64,000 bases of DNA from DASWJZ01 sp963761005 (GTDB taxonomy: Bacteria > Pseudomonadota > Alphaproteobacteria > Rhizobiales > Afifellaceae): positions 62,001 to 126,000 of the forward strand of contig CAVXFK010000025.1 in assembly GCA_963761005.1 (NCBI GenBank). The letters are read 5' to 3'. The notes below the pieces were generated by a model. It was not told the origin of the DNA and searched no databases. It worked only from the letters and a program-made list of their open reading frames with translations. This document shows, piece after piece, positions 26,999-36,383 of this stretch. A program made the translations under genes and the position numbers. Positions within the stretch are counted from its first letter, which is position 1, and every line of letters starts with the position of its first letter.

Positions 26999-28246
26999 CT
27001 ACTCGCAGGCAATTTCCTTCATCTTCGCCTTCGCGGTCGCGATCGCGTCGTCGACCTTGCCGTCGAAGATCGCCGTCTGGAGCATCTCGATCCATGGGCT
27101 GGAGTTGCTGTTCACCATGTCGTTGAAGTGGAACACCCACGGGACATAGCCGACGCCCACCGCCTTGGCTGTCGTCACGACGCGCGGATCGGAAAAGTAC
27201 TTGTTGTCCGCGAGGTCGGTTCGCGACGGGATGATGTTGTTCTTGGCCAGGCCCTCAAGCTGAGCTTCGTCGGTCAGCTCCCACTTGATGAGTTGGAGTG
27301 CGATATCGGCGTGCTTCGAGCCCTTCGGGATGGCGATGACATCGCCGCCGACGAAGGCCGACTTCTGTCCTTCCTCTATTCCAGGCAGGAAGGTCACGCC
27401 GAAATTCATGTCAGGGACCTTATTCTTGAGGTCCGAGATCAGGAAGCCACCGGCACCCTGGATACCGATCTTGCCGCTCTCGAACAGCGCGACGAAATTT
27501 TGGCCGTTGTCGGCCTGGGCGCTCGCGGGAACCAGACCCTCGGTCCACATATCCCGATAGAGCTGCAGCACTTCCTTCACGCCCGGCCCCTGCAGCGGCT
27601 CCTCTTTGCAGTCATGCGGCAGAAGCTTGGCTCCGCTTGCCACCATCATAGGCGACGTGGCGAAGATGTTGCAGCCCGGACAGGCGCCGGAGAAATAGAA
27701 GCCGTAGGTATCGTCGCCGAGAGCACGTATCTTCTTGGCGTCCTCATGAATCTCAGCGAGCGTGGTCGGTGCCTTTTCCGGATCGAGGCCCGCCTTTTTG
27801 AACAGGTCTTTGTTCCACATCAGGATCGATACGTCCGGCGTCCAGCCGGTGCCGTAGAGCTTGCCGTCATAGGTCGCCAGGTCCTTGTAAGCCTGCGCGA
27901 CCTTCGCCTGATTGGGGTCGTCCTTGAGGTCGGCGGTCAGGTCGGTGAGGAACCCGGCGCGCATGAAGTCCGGCATGTAGATCAGGTCGAACGAAAGAAC
28001 GTCCGGAACCTCGCCCGCTTGGACTCCCGTTGCGAGCTTGGTCACCATCTGGTCGTCAGGAATGACCGTCAGCGTGACCTTGTCGTCATGGCTGGAGTTC
28101 CAAAGATCAACAAGGTGTTGTGCTGCGTTGGCGCCGCTCGCCCGAACCCACATGGACAGTTCGGCCGCGCTTGCCGAACCCGCTGCCGCCAGAATGGCGG
28201 CCGACAAGCCGAGCATCAGTCCCGCTGCTCTACCGGTCACAGTCAT
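26999..28246 (-). CDS. ABC sugar-binding protein (extracellular family 1)
   Basis: This 415-residue binding protein has a signal peptide (MTVTGRAAGLMLGLSAAILA, cleavage likely after ASA). Family 1 motifs follow: LSMWVRASGANAAQHLVDLW, DVLSFDLIYMPDFMRAGFL and YGTGWTPDVSILMWNKDLF. An internal FSGACPGCN carries two nearby cysteines. It is the first gene of the operon leading to GH127, so it probably binds arabinose-containing oligosaccharides or monosaccharides. That ligand is inferred from the neighbours only. Confidence 0.88.
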   Translation of the reverse strand: MTVTGRAAGLMLGLSAAILAAAGSASAAELSMWVRASGANAAQHLVDLWNSSHDDKVTLTVIPDDQMVTKLATGVQAGEVPDVLSFDLIYMPDFMRAGFLTDLTADLKDDPNQAKVAQAYKDLATYDGKLYGTGWTPDVSILMWNKDLFKKAGLDPEKAPTTLAEIHEDAKKIRALGDDTYGFYFSGACPGCNIFATSPMMVASGAKLLPHDCKEEPLQGPGVKEVLQLYRDMWTEGLVPASAQADNGQNFVALFESGKIGIQGAGGFLISDLKNKVPDMNFGVTFLPGIEEGQKSAFVGGDVIAIPKGSKHADIALQLIKWELTDEAQLEGLAKNNIIPSRTDLADNKYFSDPRVVTTAKAVGVGYVPWVFHFNDMVNSNSSPWIEMLQTAIFDGKVDDAIATAKAKMKEIACE

Positions 28247-28383
28247 TCGATTCCCTCCCTAGTTGTTCGGCTGGCTCTTTCGGCCAAGCCTTCCACACAG
28301 ACGGCTGGCATGGTGCGGCATTCTTGAGAAACCGAACCTGCCATCCAGAATACGTCAGCTGTCGCGCACCCCCTGCCCGTTCA

Positions 28384-28395
28384 GAAAAGCTTTTC
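28384..28395. promoter_or_regulatory. Candidate LacI-family operator
   Basis: GAAAAGCTTTTC is a perfect 12-base palindrome with the A/T-rich arms and central dyad typical of LacI/GalR operators. It lies 138 bases upstream of the sugar-binding protein gene, whose operon contains its own LacI regulator. The assignment is inferred from symmetry and position. Confidence 0.45.
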
Positions 28396-28850
28396 CTCGG
28401 CGGCTTCGCATTGAACAGACTTCAAGCTTCTGCGCCAAGGATAAGGTTTTCCTGGTCAGGCTAAGCGAGAAGACGCATTGCGCGCAAGAGCCATCGCGAA
28501 GGCGCCGATCCAATCAGCCGGAACCGACTTCTCTCACCGGATACGATACGGGTCGATTCCCTCGCGGGATGTCTGGGGGATGATCTTGCCGGCGGCTGAG
28601 AAGAGGTGATGCTTGCCCGGCTCGACGCGAGCAATCGCATCAGCGGTCCCCGCAATCCTCTATTCGACGGGCCCGGAGCCGCCCATCAGATTCACGCACC
28701 GATGACGACGGCCGCGATCACGATGAGCCCTGTGCCCGCGCCCATTCTCATCGTCCCAGCTACCAATCCCGAGCGATCTTGTTGCCGAAACGCTTGCGCT
28801 TCCAACCGAGGTAGCATGAGCGACGGGTTGCTTTGGGCTTCAAGGTACGT

Positions 28851-28865
28851 ATCAGATACTCTGAT
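28851..28865. promoter_or_regulatory. Inverted repeat upstream of GH51 gene
   Basis: ATCAGA-TAC-TCTGAT is a perfect 6-3-6 inverted repeat ending 10 bases before the GGGAGGGG ribosome-binding site of the arabinofuranosidase gene. It would overlap the -10 region of the candidate promoter, a good place for a repressor. No protein can be assigned from sequence alone. Confidence 0.35.
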
Positions 28866-28892
28866 GCAGAGTTTGGGAGGGGTTTTTCTGCG

Positions 28893-30401
28893 ATGAAAGC
28901 GCGCGTTTCGATACACAGGGATTTTTGCGTCGGTGAGGTCGACGGCCGTATCTACAGCGCTTTTCTGGAGCATCTCGGCCGCGCGATCTACGGCGGCATC
29001 TATGAGCCGGGTCACCCGACCGCGGACCGGGAAGGGTTTCGCGGCGACACCATGGAGCTCGTGCGCGCACTCAACCTGCCGCTTGTGCGCTACCCCGGCG
29101 GCAACTTCGTCTCCGCCTACAATTGGGAAGACGGCATCGGCCCGCGTGAGGAGCGTCCGGTGCGGCTCGACTATGCCTGGCGGACGCGCGAGACCAACGA
29201 GATCGGGACCGACGAGTTCGGGCGCTGGTGCGAGCTTGCCGGAACCGAGATGATGCTCGCGGTCAATCTCGGCTCGCGCGATCTCGATGCCGCACGCAGC
29301 CTGCTTGAATACTGCAACCATCCGAGCGGCACCTATTGGAGCGACCTTCGCATCAAGAACGGCCGGAAGAAACCCTATGGCGTGCGCGTGTGGTGCCTCG
29401 GCAACGAGATGGACGGGCCTTGGCAGGTCGGCCACAAGACGCCGTACCAGTACGGCCGCATCGCGAACGAGACCGCGAAAGCGATGCGCCAATACGACTC
29501 GAAGCTCGAGCTGGTCGTGTGCGGCAGTTCGCACAGCTTCATGCCGACATACCCCGAGTGGGAAGCAACCGTCCTCGACCAATGCTACGACGCGGTCGAC
29601 TACGTATCTCTCCACATGTATTTCGAGAACTACGAGAATAACTACCTGAATTTTCTGGCAAAATCTGTAGTCATGGATCGCTACATCGAGACCGTCTCCG
29701 GCGTCATCGACTATGTGAAGGCGAAGAAGCGCTCCAAGAAGGATATCTACATTTGCTTCGACGAATGGAATGTCTGGTACCATAACCGGCGTTCCGACCA
29801 TGACAAGTTCACCACCTGGGACTGGCCGGTTGCGCCGCCGCTGCTCGAGGAAGTCTACAACTTCGAAGATGTCCTCCTCGTCGGCTGTATTCTGAATACG
29901 TTCATCCGCCGCGCCGACCGGGTGAAGATCGCCTGCATCGCACAGCTGATCAACGTCATCGCGCCGATCATGACCGAGACCAGCGGACCCGCCTGGAAAC
30001 AGACCATCTACTATCCGCTCTATTTCGCATCGCTCTATGGCCGCGGCGAAGCGCTCGCCGCCGCGGTCGACGTGCCGACCTATGACGCGGAGGCGGCCGC
30101 CGACGTTCCCTATCTCGACGTTGCCGCGGTCAGGAACGAGGGCGGGAAGACGATCACCTTCTTCATGGTGAACCGCCATCCCGACGAGACGATCACGCTC
30201 AACGTCAGCCTTGCGGGCTTTGCCGCGAAGGCAGTCGGCGAGCACATCACGATCGCCGATTCCGATCTTCGCGCGACGAACACTTCTGCGGCGCCGGACC
30301 GCGTGAAGCCGAAGAAGGGTCGCGGCATCGCGCTTCAGGACGGTGCTCTTAAGGGGCGGCTCGCGCCGCGCTCCTACCACGTTCTACGCGTCACGATCTG
30401 A
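28893..30401 (+). CDS. Alpha-L-arabinofuranosidase, GH51
   Basis: This 502-residue enzyme releases terminal alpha-L-arabinofuranosyl residues from arabinan or arabinoxylan oligosaccharides. The acid/base is Glu172 (VWCLGNEMDGPW) and the nucleophile Glu291 (YICFDEWNVWYHN); LVRYPGGNFVSAYNWEDGIG is the usual N-terminal GH51 motif. It has no signal peptide and should act on imported sugars. The ATG at 28893 has GGGAGGGG about 10 bases upstream; the frame extends further but without a site. It is followed by an oligosaccharide/peptide-type importer operon. Confidence 0.92.
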   Translation: MKARVSIHRDFCVGEVDGRIYSAFLEHLGRAIYGGIYEPGHPTADREGFRGDTMELVRALNLPLVRYPGGNFVSAYNWEDGIGPREERPVRLDYAWRTRETNEIGTDEFGRWCELAGTEMMLAVNLGSRDLDAARSLLEYCNHPSGTYWSDLRIKNGRKKPYGVRVWCLGNEMDGPWQVGHKTPYQYGRIANETAKAMRQYDSKLELVVCGSSHSFMPTYPEWEATVLDQCYDAVDYVSLHMYFENYENNYLNFLAKSVVMDRYIETVSGVIDYVKAKKRSKKDIYICFDEWNVWYHNRRSDHDKFTTWDWPVAPPLLEEVYNFEDVLLVGCILNTFIRRADRVKIACIAQLINVIAPIMTETSGPAWKQTIYYPLYFASLYGRGEALAAAVDVPTYDAEAAADVPYLDVAAVRNEGGKTITFFMVNRHPDETITLNVSLAGFAAKAVGEHITIADSDLRATNTSAAPDRVKPKKGRGIALQDGALKGRLAPRSYHVLRVTI

Positions 30402-30445
30402 CGTCGAACGCGACCGTATCGCGGAAGCGAAGCAGGGCCGCGTCG

Positions 30446-30470
30446 TATATATCGTAGATCGTGATATATA
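30446..30470. promoter_or_regulatory. Candidate operator TATATATC-N9-GATATATA
   Basis: This perfect 8-base inverted repeat with a 9-base spacer lies 12 bases upstream of a TTGACC -35 box of the importer operon. The core TATC-N9-GATATA recurs with identical spacing at 38033-38051, at the start of the regulator gene. It is therefore a good candidate binding site for that regulator. Confidence 0.55.
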
Positions 30471-30482
30471 TCAGGCGCTCCG

Positions 30483-30511
30483 TTGACCGCCAATGCGGCC
30501 GCATGTATCGT
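30483..30511 (+). promoter_or_regulatory. Candidate sigma-70 promoter of oligosaccharide importer operon
   Basis: TTGACC (30483-30488) and TATCGT (30506-30511) are separated by 17 bases, about 54 bases before the start codon at 30565. The match to consensus is moderate, but it is positioned directly after the candidate operator. Confidence 0.45.
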
Positions 30512-30564
30512 TCCGAGAGTCAATAAGCACGGTCAACCGTGCGCGACTACGGGAGGAGCAATCG

Positions 30565-32465
30565 ATGCGCATGCTGAAGACGCTTGTGCTGATGTTGTGC
30601 GGCCTCATCATTGGAGGCGGCCAAGCATCCGCGCAGAACGACTTTCTTGCGGGCATACCGCGCAATGAGATTCTCATCGCCGAGAATCCGCAGGGCAGAA
30701 TCGCCAACCCGTCATGGTTCAATAGATGGGTGCCGAACCACGGCGGCACGTCCACCGGTCTCCAGCAACTGGCATTGGACACGTTTGGTACATCGATCCC
30801 GATGCCGGCATAGACGGTGTCTGGGAGAACGCGCTCGCCTCCGAGCCGCCGATCTACAACGACGATTTCACCGAGATGACGGTGAAGCTGCGTGAGGGCA
30901 TCTACTGGAGCGACGGCGTCGAGTTCACAGCGGACGACCTCGTCTACACGGTCCAGGCGCAGATGGCGCACCCCACGATGACATGGGGCGCGGCGTTCAA
31001 CGGCAGCGTCGAGAGCGTGACCGCGACCGACAGGGACACCGTGGTGTTCAAGCTGAAGAAGCCGAACTCGCGCTTCCATGCCAACTTCACGGTCCGCTGG
31101 GGCGCGTGCTGGATCATCCCGAAGCACATCTTCGAGAAGCAGCCGGACCCAAGCACGTATGACTTCAATCCGCCGATCAGCCTGGGCTCTTATACGCTGA
31201 AGAGCTTCGACCCGAATGGCGAATGGTACATCTGGCAGAAGCGTGACGACTGGCAGCGCACGACGCTCGCAAAGTTCGGCGAGCCCGGCCCGAAATACGT
31301 TGCCTATATCGATCCCGGTCCGCCGGACAAGCGCGTGATCCTGCAGCAGAACCACCAGCTCGACATCATCCACGACACGTCGCCTGAGGGGGCCTTCGCC
31401 CTTGTGAAGTCGTCTCCCACGTCGCGCGGTTGGTTCAAGGGCTTCCCGATCGCACATCCCGATCCGACCCTGATTGCCGTGTTGTTCAACAATCAGGTCG
31501 ACATGTTCAAGGATCGCGACGTGCGTTGGGCGCTGGCGCTGGTGCTCGACATCAAAGGGATCGACATGGCGTCGTACCGCGGCGCCGCCACGATCTCCGC
31601 GATCGGCGTGCCGCCGACCGGGCTCTATCCGGGTTACTATTTCGACCCGCTCGAAGGCTGGCTGAAGGACTTCGAGATCGACACCGGAAAGTCGAAATAC
31701 AAGCCCTATGACCCGACCGTCGGACAGCAGATCGCCGACATGCTGCGTCCCTCCATGGGTGATCAGATTCCCTCTGACCCGAAGGCGATCGCAGCGGCCT
31801 TTGGGCGTGGCTGGTGGAAGCCGAACGAGCAGGTGGCGACGGAGCTGCTTGAGCGCGCCGGCTACACCAAGCAGGGCGAGCAATGGATGAAGCCGGACGG
31901 CACGCCGTTCTCGATCACCGTCCTGGTCGAAGGCGATCCGCGCCCGGTGACGACCCGCGCAGGCACCATGGTCGCGCAGCAATGGCGCAAGTTCGGCATC
32001 GACGCCAAGACGCAGGCCTATCCGACGGACTTCTTCCCGCGGATCGAGACCGGCGACTACGAGGTGGCGATCGGATGGAGCGTCGAGACCTGGGGCGGTC
32101 ACCCCGACCTCTCCTACTTCCTCGACAGCTGGCATTCGGAGTTCCTGAAGCCGCCCGGAGAGACGCAGCCACCGCGTAATCGCCAGCGTTGGAAGAACGC
32201 GGAGCTGGACAAGATCATCGAGCAGATTCGCGGAATCGGCTTCGACGATCCGAAGGGCATCGAGTTGGGCCAGCAGTACATCAAGCTGGCCGTCCAGGAG
32301 ATGCCCAGCATCCCGCTCATGTCCTACAACGTGTTCACGGTCATGGATTCGACTTACTGGACGGGCTACCCCTCAGCCGAGGATGATCCCTACACCGACC
32401 CGGTCCCGAACTGGTCGAACAGCAGATACATGATGGTCAAGCTCAAGCCGACTGGCGCCAAATAG
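30565..32465 (+). pseudogene. Oligosaccharide/peptide ABC binding protein (family 5), single-base frameshift near N-terminus
   Basis: The start at 30565 has GGGAGGAG upstream and a signal peptide (MRMLKTLVLMLCGLIIGG, cleavage likely after ASA). The frame ends after LQQLALDTFG at about 30786. Adding one T in the TTT run restores LALDTFWYIDPDAGIDGVWE and joins the remaining 555 or so residues, which have normal family 5 motifs (MTVKLREGIYWSDGVEFTAD). Unlike the other lesions in the window this is a deletion. The repaired protein is about 634 residues. It heads the importer operon whose last genes include GH39, so arabinoxylan-type oligosaccharides are the likely cargo. Confidence 0.85.
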
Positions 32466-32495
32466 ACGAGCTTGGCTTGACTGAAGTGCAAAATT

Positions 32496-32521
32496 GCGAG
32501 GCGGCCGCAGGGCCGCCTCGC
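32496..32521 (+). terminator. Intercistronic hairpin after binding-protein gene
   Basis: GCGAGGCGGCC (32496-32506) pairs perfectly with GGCCGCCTCGC (32511-32521) around a GCAG loop. It has no T-run. Its position between the binding-protein stop and the first permease matches the hairpin at 3489-3517, and it probably sets the ratio of binding protein to permease. Confidence 0.6.
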
Positions 32522-32553
32522 GGCACACGTGGGCTGAATACTGAGCGCATGCG

Positions 32554-33558
32554 ATGCGTGATTACGGCATCTATATCCTGAGGCGTTTCGGTCAGTTTCT
32601 TCTCGTGGTGTTTGTCGGAATCAACGTCGCCTTCGCCATCACGCACGCCACGCCGATCGACCCCGTCGAGCAGGCGATCTCCTCAGCAACGCAGTTCGCC
32701 TACTCCGATCCGCGCGCCGTGGAGGTCCTGCGCCAGTCGTTGCGCGAGCTTTACGGCGTCGACGGCACGCTGTGGCAGCAATACGTGCACTTCTGGAAAC
32801 GACTTGCCGTGGGTGACTTCGGGCCGTCGCTCTCGGCGTTTCCCGCGCCGGTCTCCGCTCTCATCCGCCAGGCGCTGCCCTGGACGATCGGACTGCTTTC
32901 GACGTCCACCATCATCGCGTGGGTGCTTGGAAATTTGCTCGGCGGACTCGCCGGCTACTACCGCGAAAACCGCATCCTGAAGGGGATCGGCATCCTGGCG
33001 ACCGGCCTGCAGCCGATACCCAGCTACATCATGTCGCTCCTGGTCCTCATCATGTTCGGCTTCGTCTGGCCGATTCTGCCGATCAGCGGCGGGTTCCAGA
33101 TGAATATCGACACGAGCCTCAGCTTCGCTTTCGTCTGGAGCATCATCAAGCACTCGATCCTGCCCGTCCTCTCGCTCGTCCTCATCACCATCGGCGTGTG
33201 GTTCATCGGCATGCGCTCGCTCGTCTCCAACATCGTGTCGGAAGACTACGTGATCTATGCGGAGCTCGCCGGCGTCGACCAGCGCCGAATTCTCACGTCC
33301 TACATCATGCGCAACGCGCTGGCGCCGCAGCTCACCGGCCTGACGCTTTCGCTCGGCGCGATCTTCAACGGCGCGATCATCACCGAGTTCGTGTTCGGCT
33401 ATCCCGGCGTCGGCACCTTGCTCGTGCGTGCCGTCGGCACCGGCGATTACAGCCTGGTGCTTGGCGTCACCTCAGTCTCAATCATTGCGGTCGCAACGGG
33501 AGTCTTTTTGATCGACGTGCTCTATCCGCTGATTGATCCCCGCGTGAAGCTCACGTAG
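32554..33558 (+). CDS. ABC permease, DppB/OppB type
   Basis: This 334-residue permease starts MRDYGIYILRRFGQFLLVVF. It has the family segment AITHATPIDPVEQAISSATQ, the EAA loop YAELAGVDQRRILTSYIMRN and the C-terminal ITEFVFGYPGVGTLLVRAVG. It lies 88 bases after the binding-protein gene (with the hairpin between) and 4 bases before the DppC-type gene. It forms half of the channel of the arabinoside/xyloside importer. Confidence 0.88.
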   Translation: MRDYGIYILRRFGQFLLVVFVGINVAFAITHATPIDPVEQAISSATQFAYSDPRAVEVLRQSLRELYGVDGTLWQQYVHFWKRLAVGDFGPSLSAFPAPVSALIRQALPWTIGLLSTSTIIAWVLGNLLGGLAGYYRENRILKGIGILATGLQPIPSYIMSLLVLIMFGFVWPILPISGGFQMNIDTSLSFAFVWSIIKHSILPVLSLVLITIGVWFIGMRSLVSNIVSEDYVIYAELAGVDQRRILTSYIMRNALAPQLTGLTLSLGAIFNGAIITEFVFGYPGVGTLLVRAVGTGDYSLVLGVTSVSIIAVATGVFLIDVLYPLIDPRVKLT

Positions 33559-33562
33559 TCCG

Positions 33563-34423
33563 ATGCTGAGCACGCTGCGCGATCTCTTCCGCTACAACCG
33601 CGAATTCGCCGTCGGCGCGGTCCTCATTCTGTTGATCGTCGCGCTTTCGGTTGCGTCCTTCTTTTCACCCTATCCGCCGCAGGACAGCTACGTCGTGCCG
33701 CCGGATATCCCGCCATCATGGGCCTATCCGCTCGGCACCAATTCCCGCGGGCAGGACGTGTTCTGGCAACTAGCCGTGGGAATGCGCAACAGCCTGCTGT
33801 TCGGGATATCCGTGGCCTTTCTCAGCCGCATCATATCGCTCACGGTGGGCCTGACCTCCGGCTATCTCGGAGGGTTCGCCGACCGCGTGCTGATGTCGAT
33901 CAACGACACGTTCGTCATCATGCCGCTGTTCCCGATCCTGATGCTCTTCTTCTTCCTCGTGCGGGACCACATGTCCTGGCCGCTGCTCGCTCTGGCCATG
34001 GCCTCGCTCGGCTGGCCCTACGACGCGCGCCTCATCCGTTCCATCGCACTCAGCCTAAGAACGCGCGAATTCACGACGCAGAGCGTCTTCTCCGGTATGA
34101 GCACGCGCAAGATCCTCATCGAAGAGCACCTCCCCTACGTTCTGCCGATCGTCTTTGCCACCACCATGAACAACATCAACTGGTCGATCGGCCTTGAGGT
34201 GACCCTGTCGGTGATCGGCTTCACGAACATCGAAACGCCGACGATCGGTACGATGATCTACTGGGCCAATCAGCACACCGCGATGGTGGCGGGTATCTGG
34301 TGGTGGGTGTTGGCGCCGGTGGCGACAGTGGTGATGACCTTCATAGGTCTCTTCCTCCTCTCCGTATCGATGAACGAATACATCGATCCGCGCAGTCGCC
34401 TGAGTCGCATGGGGACGGGGTAG
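33563..34423 (+). CDS. ABC permease, DppC/OppC type
   Basis: This 286-residue permease has the DppC hallmark YPLGTNSRGQDVFWQLAVGM and later TTQSVFSGMSTRKILIEEHL in the EAA loop position. Membrane segments include VGAVLILLIVALSVASFF near the N-terminus. The last base of its TAG stop is the first base of the GTG of the following ATPase gene. It pairs with the DppB-type permease encoded upstream. Confidence 0.88.
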   Translation: MLSTLRDLFRYNREFAVGAVLILLIVALSVASFFSPYPPQDSYVVPPDIPPSWAYPLGTNSRGQDVFWQLAVGMRNSLLFGISVAFLSRIISLTVGLTSGYLGGFADRVLMSINDTFVIMPLFPILMLFFFLVRDHMSWPLLALAMASLGWPYDARLIRSIALSLRTREFTTQSVFSGMSTRKILIEEHLPYVLPIVFATTMNNINWSIGLEVTLSVIGFTNIETPTIGTMIYWANQHTAMVAGIWWWVLAPVATVVMTFIGLFLLSVSMNEYIDPRSRLSRMGTG

Positions 34424-35532
34424 TGAACGACACCGTCCGACGCAGCGAAGCCTCGTCCAACGGGACCGCAGCGCCCGAACCGGCCTCGCCAGTGCTAGAG
34501 GTCGACCGGCTGCGCGCGTACTATCAGACCCACTATTACGGCGTCGAGCGAGAGGTGCGGGCCGTCGACGACATCAGCCTGCATGTCGAACGCAACGAAG
34601 TCTACGGGCTTGCCGGCGAATCAAGCTGCGGCAAGACCACGCTCATAAAGGCGATCGCCCGCGCCATCCGGCCGCCGCTGCGGGTTCTCAGCGGCACTGT
34701 CAAATACAGCTTCCTCGATCGCGACATCTACGAGATCGACGAGGCGACGCTTGCCGGCATCCGCTGGAGCCACCTGTCTTGCATCCTGCAGGGATCGATG
34801 AACGTGCTCAATCCGGTGCGTCGGGTGCGCAAGTCCTTCCTCGATTTTGCGTATCCGCATATGAACCTGTCGCGCAGGGCGTTCTTCGAGGCGGTCAACC
34901 GGCATCTCGAACGGCTGCGTCTTTCGCCCGACGTGCTTTCCGCCTACCCGCACGAGCTTTCCGGCGGCATGCGGCAGCGCGTCGCCATCGCGCTCGCCAC
35001 GGTGTGCGAGCCGGAATTCATCATCGCCGACGAGCCGACGACAGCCCTCGACGTCGTGGTGCAGAAGGACGTGCTGGCGATGATCCTCAAGGCGCAGCAG
35101 CAATTCGGCTCCTCGATGATCTTCGTCACCCACGATCTGACCGTGCATGCCAACATCGCCAAGCGGCTCGGCATCATGTACGCGGGCCGGCTGGTCGAGG
35201 AGGGACCGACGGCGGAGCTCTTTCACGAGCCGCTCCATCCTTACACAGCGCATCTCATCGCCAGCCTCCCGCGCATCGGCGATCTGGAGCCGAAAGCGTC
35301 GCTGCACGGCGCGCCGCCGAGCCTCGCCGATCCGCCTTCGGGCTGCCGCTTCCATCCGCGTTGCCCGCTGGCCACGGATATCTGCAAGCAATCCCATCCC
35401 GCGATGACGACCGTCGCCCCCGGTCACCGCGTCGCCTGTTTCGCGGTTGATCCAACGGCCGAGGCCGCCGATGACATTCCGATTGCCGAGATTGCTACTA
35501 AGACGGACGCCGCAGCGAGACTCGCGCAGTGA
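34423..35532 (+). CDS. ABC ATPase, DppD/OppD type
   Basis: This 369-residue ATPase has Walker A GESSCGKTT, signature LSGGMRQRVAIALAT and Walker B FIIADEPTTALDVV. The cysteine-containing C-terminal oligopeptide-transporter motif follows (GCRFHPRCPLATDICKQSHP). The serine in GESSCGKT replaces the usual glycine of GESGSGKT, a tolerated variant. The GTG at 34423 is the likely start because it overlaps the previous stop; the longer frame upstream is a shadow. It ends with a GTGA overlap into the DppF-type gene. Confidence 0.87.
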   Translation: MNDTVRRSEASSNGTAAPEPASPVLEVDRLRAYYQTHYYGVEREVRAVDDISLHVERNEVYGLAGESSCGKTTLIKAIARAIRPPLRVLSGTVKYSFLDRDIYEIDEATLAGIRWSHLSCILQGSMNVLNPVRRVRKSFLDFAYPHMNLSRRAFFEAVNRHLERLRLSPDVLSAYPHELSGGMRQRVAIALATVCEPEFIIADEPTTALDVVVQKDVLAMILKAQQQFGSSMIFVTHDLTVHANIAKRLGIMYAGRLVEEGPTAELFHEPLHPYTAHLIASLPRIGDLEPKASLHGAPPSLADPPSGCRFHPRCPLATDICKQSHPAMTTVAPGHRVACFAVDPTAEAADDIPIAEIATKTDAAARLAQ

Positions 35533-36383
35533 GCGCTCTCCTTTCCGTCGAGCACGTCACGCGCACGTTCGCCATGGGTGGGCTGCTCAGCCGCGGCACG
35601 TTCGCCGCCGTCGACGACGTCAGCTTCTCGCTCGATGCCGATCGCCCGGAGATATTCGCCATCATCGGTGAGTCGGGCAGCGGCAAGACGACCTTGGCGC
35701 GGATGATCCTCAACATCCTCCCGCCGACCAAGGGCACCATCATGCTTCGCGGCAAGGATCTCGCAAAGATTCATAGCGGCAGGGCGCGGCTCGATTTCAT
35801 GCGGCTGGTCCAACCGATCTTCCAGAACCCCTTCGAGGCCTTCAACCCGCTGAAGCGCGTCGATCGTTACCTCTATGCGTCCGCTTCACGCTTTGTCGGC
35901 GCGCGCAATCAGGACGCGCGCGACGCCGCGTCGGACGCGGCCCTGCAGAAGGTCGGCCTGTCGCTCGCCGAGATCAAAGGCCGGTTCCCCCACGAATTGT
36001 CGGGGGGTCAACTGCAGCGCGCGGCGATCGCCCGCGCTCTGATCTCCTCGCCCCATCTGATTATCGCCGACGAGCCGGTGTCGATGGTCGACGCATCGCT
36101 GCGCATGTCGATCGTCAACCTGTTCAAAGCCCTCCGCGACGACCTCAAGGTCTCGATCGTCTACATCACGCACGATCTCGCGACCGCCTACTACATCAGC
36201 GATCGGGTGATGATCATGCAGAAAGGGAAAGTGGTCGAGACCGGCGACGCGCAAGACGTCCTCACTCATCCGCAACATCCCTATACCAAGCTGCTGCGCG
36301 ACTCAGTGCTTTCACCCGAAGACGCCGGCACCGGCCGGTTGACCGCGGCGGCACGTCTGCCCGAGGGTGCTGCCATTGGGTGA
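35529..36383 (+). CDS. ABC ATPase, DppF/OppF type
   Basis: This 284-residue ATPase has Walker A GESGSGKTT, signature LSGGQLQRAAIARAL and Walker B LIIADEPVSMVDASLR, the last being typical of OppF relatives in sugar-type Opp systems. It starts at a GTG overlapping the preceding stop. Its 3' end overlaps the GH39 gene by 17 bases if that gene starts at 36367. It completes a five-gene importer of the family that in alphaproteobacteria often takes up plant oligosaccharides. Confidence 0.87.
   Translation: MSALLSVEHVTRTFAMGGLLSRGTFAAVDDVSFSLDADRPEIFAIIGESGSGKTTLARMILNILPPTKGTIMLRGKDLAKIHSGRARLDFMRLVQPIFQNPFEAFNPLKRVDRYLYASASRFVGARNQDARDAASDAALQKVGLSLAEIKGRFPHELSGGQLQRAAIARALISSPHLIIADEPVSMVDASLRMSIVNLFKALRDDLKVSIVYITHDLATAYYISDRVMIMQKGKVVETGDAQDVLTHPQHPYTKLLRDSVLSPEDAGTGRLTAAARLPEGAAIG

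Larger units (their letters stand above)
28247..28892. other. Divergent intergenic region between sugar-binding protein and GH51 genes
   Basis: These 646 bases hold no convincing gene. They contain a perfect palindrome at 28384-28395, a 15-base inverted repeat at 28851-28865 next to the GH51 ribosome-binding site, and a plausible TTGCTT-N16-TATCAG promoter at 28828-28855. A 96-codon plus-strand frame at 28606-28896 and a short hydrophobic minus-strand frame ending near 28692 were examined and lack family features or a ribosome-binding site. Confidence 0.6.

Noticed and set aside
28692..28810. Short minus-strand frame ending in a hydrophobic tail (MRMGAGTGLIVIAAVVIGA)
   Set aside because: It looks like a lone membrane segment of a broken gene, possibly a metallopeptidase N-terminus, but the similarity is too weak and short to support a call.
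28606..28896. 96-codon plus-strand frame in the GH51 upstream region
   Set aside because: No ribosome-binding site at a suitable distance, no family resemblance, and it runs through the GH51 promoter and ribosome-binding site.
28692..30380. 562-codon open frame on the minus strand opposite the GH51 gene
   Set aside because: It is a high-GC antisense shadow: composition is His/Arg/Val-biased, there is no family motif or ribosome-binding site, and the plus-strand GH51 has complete catalytic motifs.
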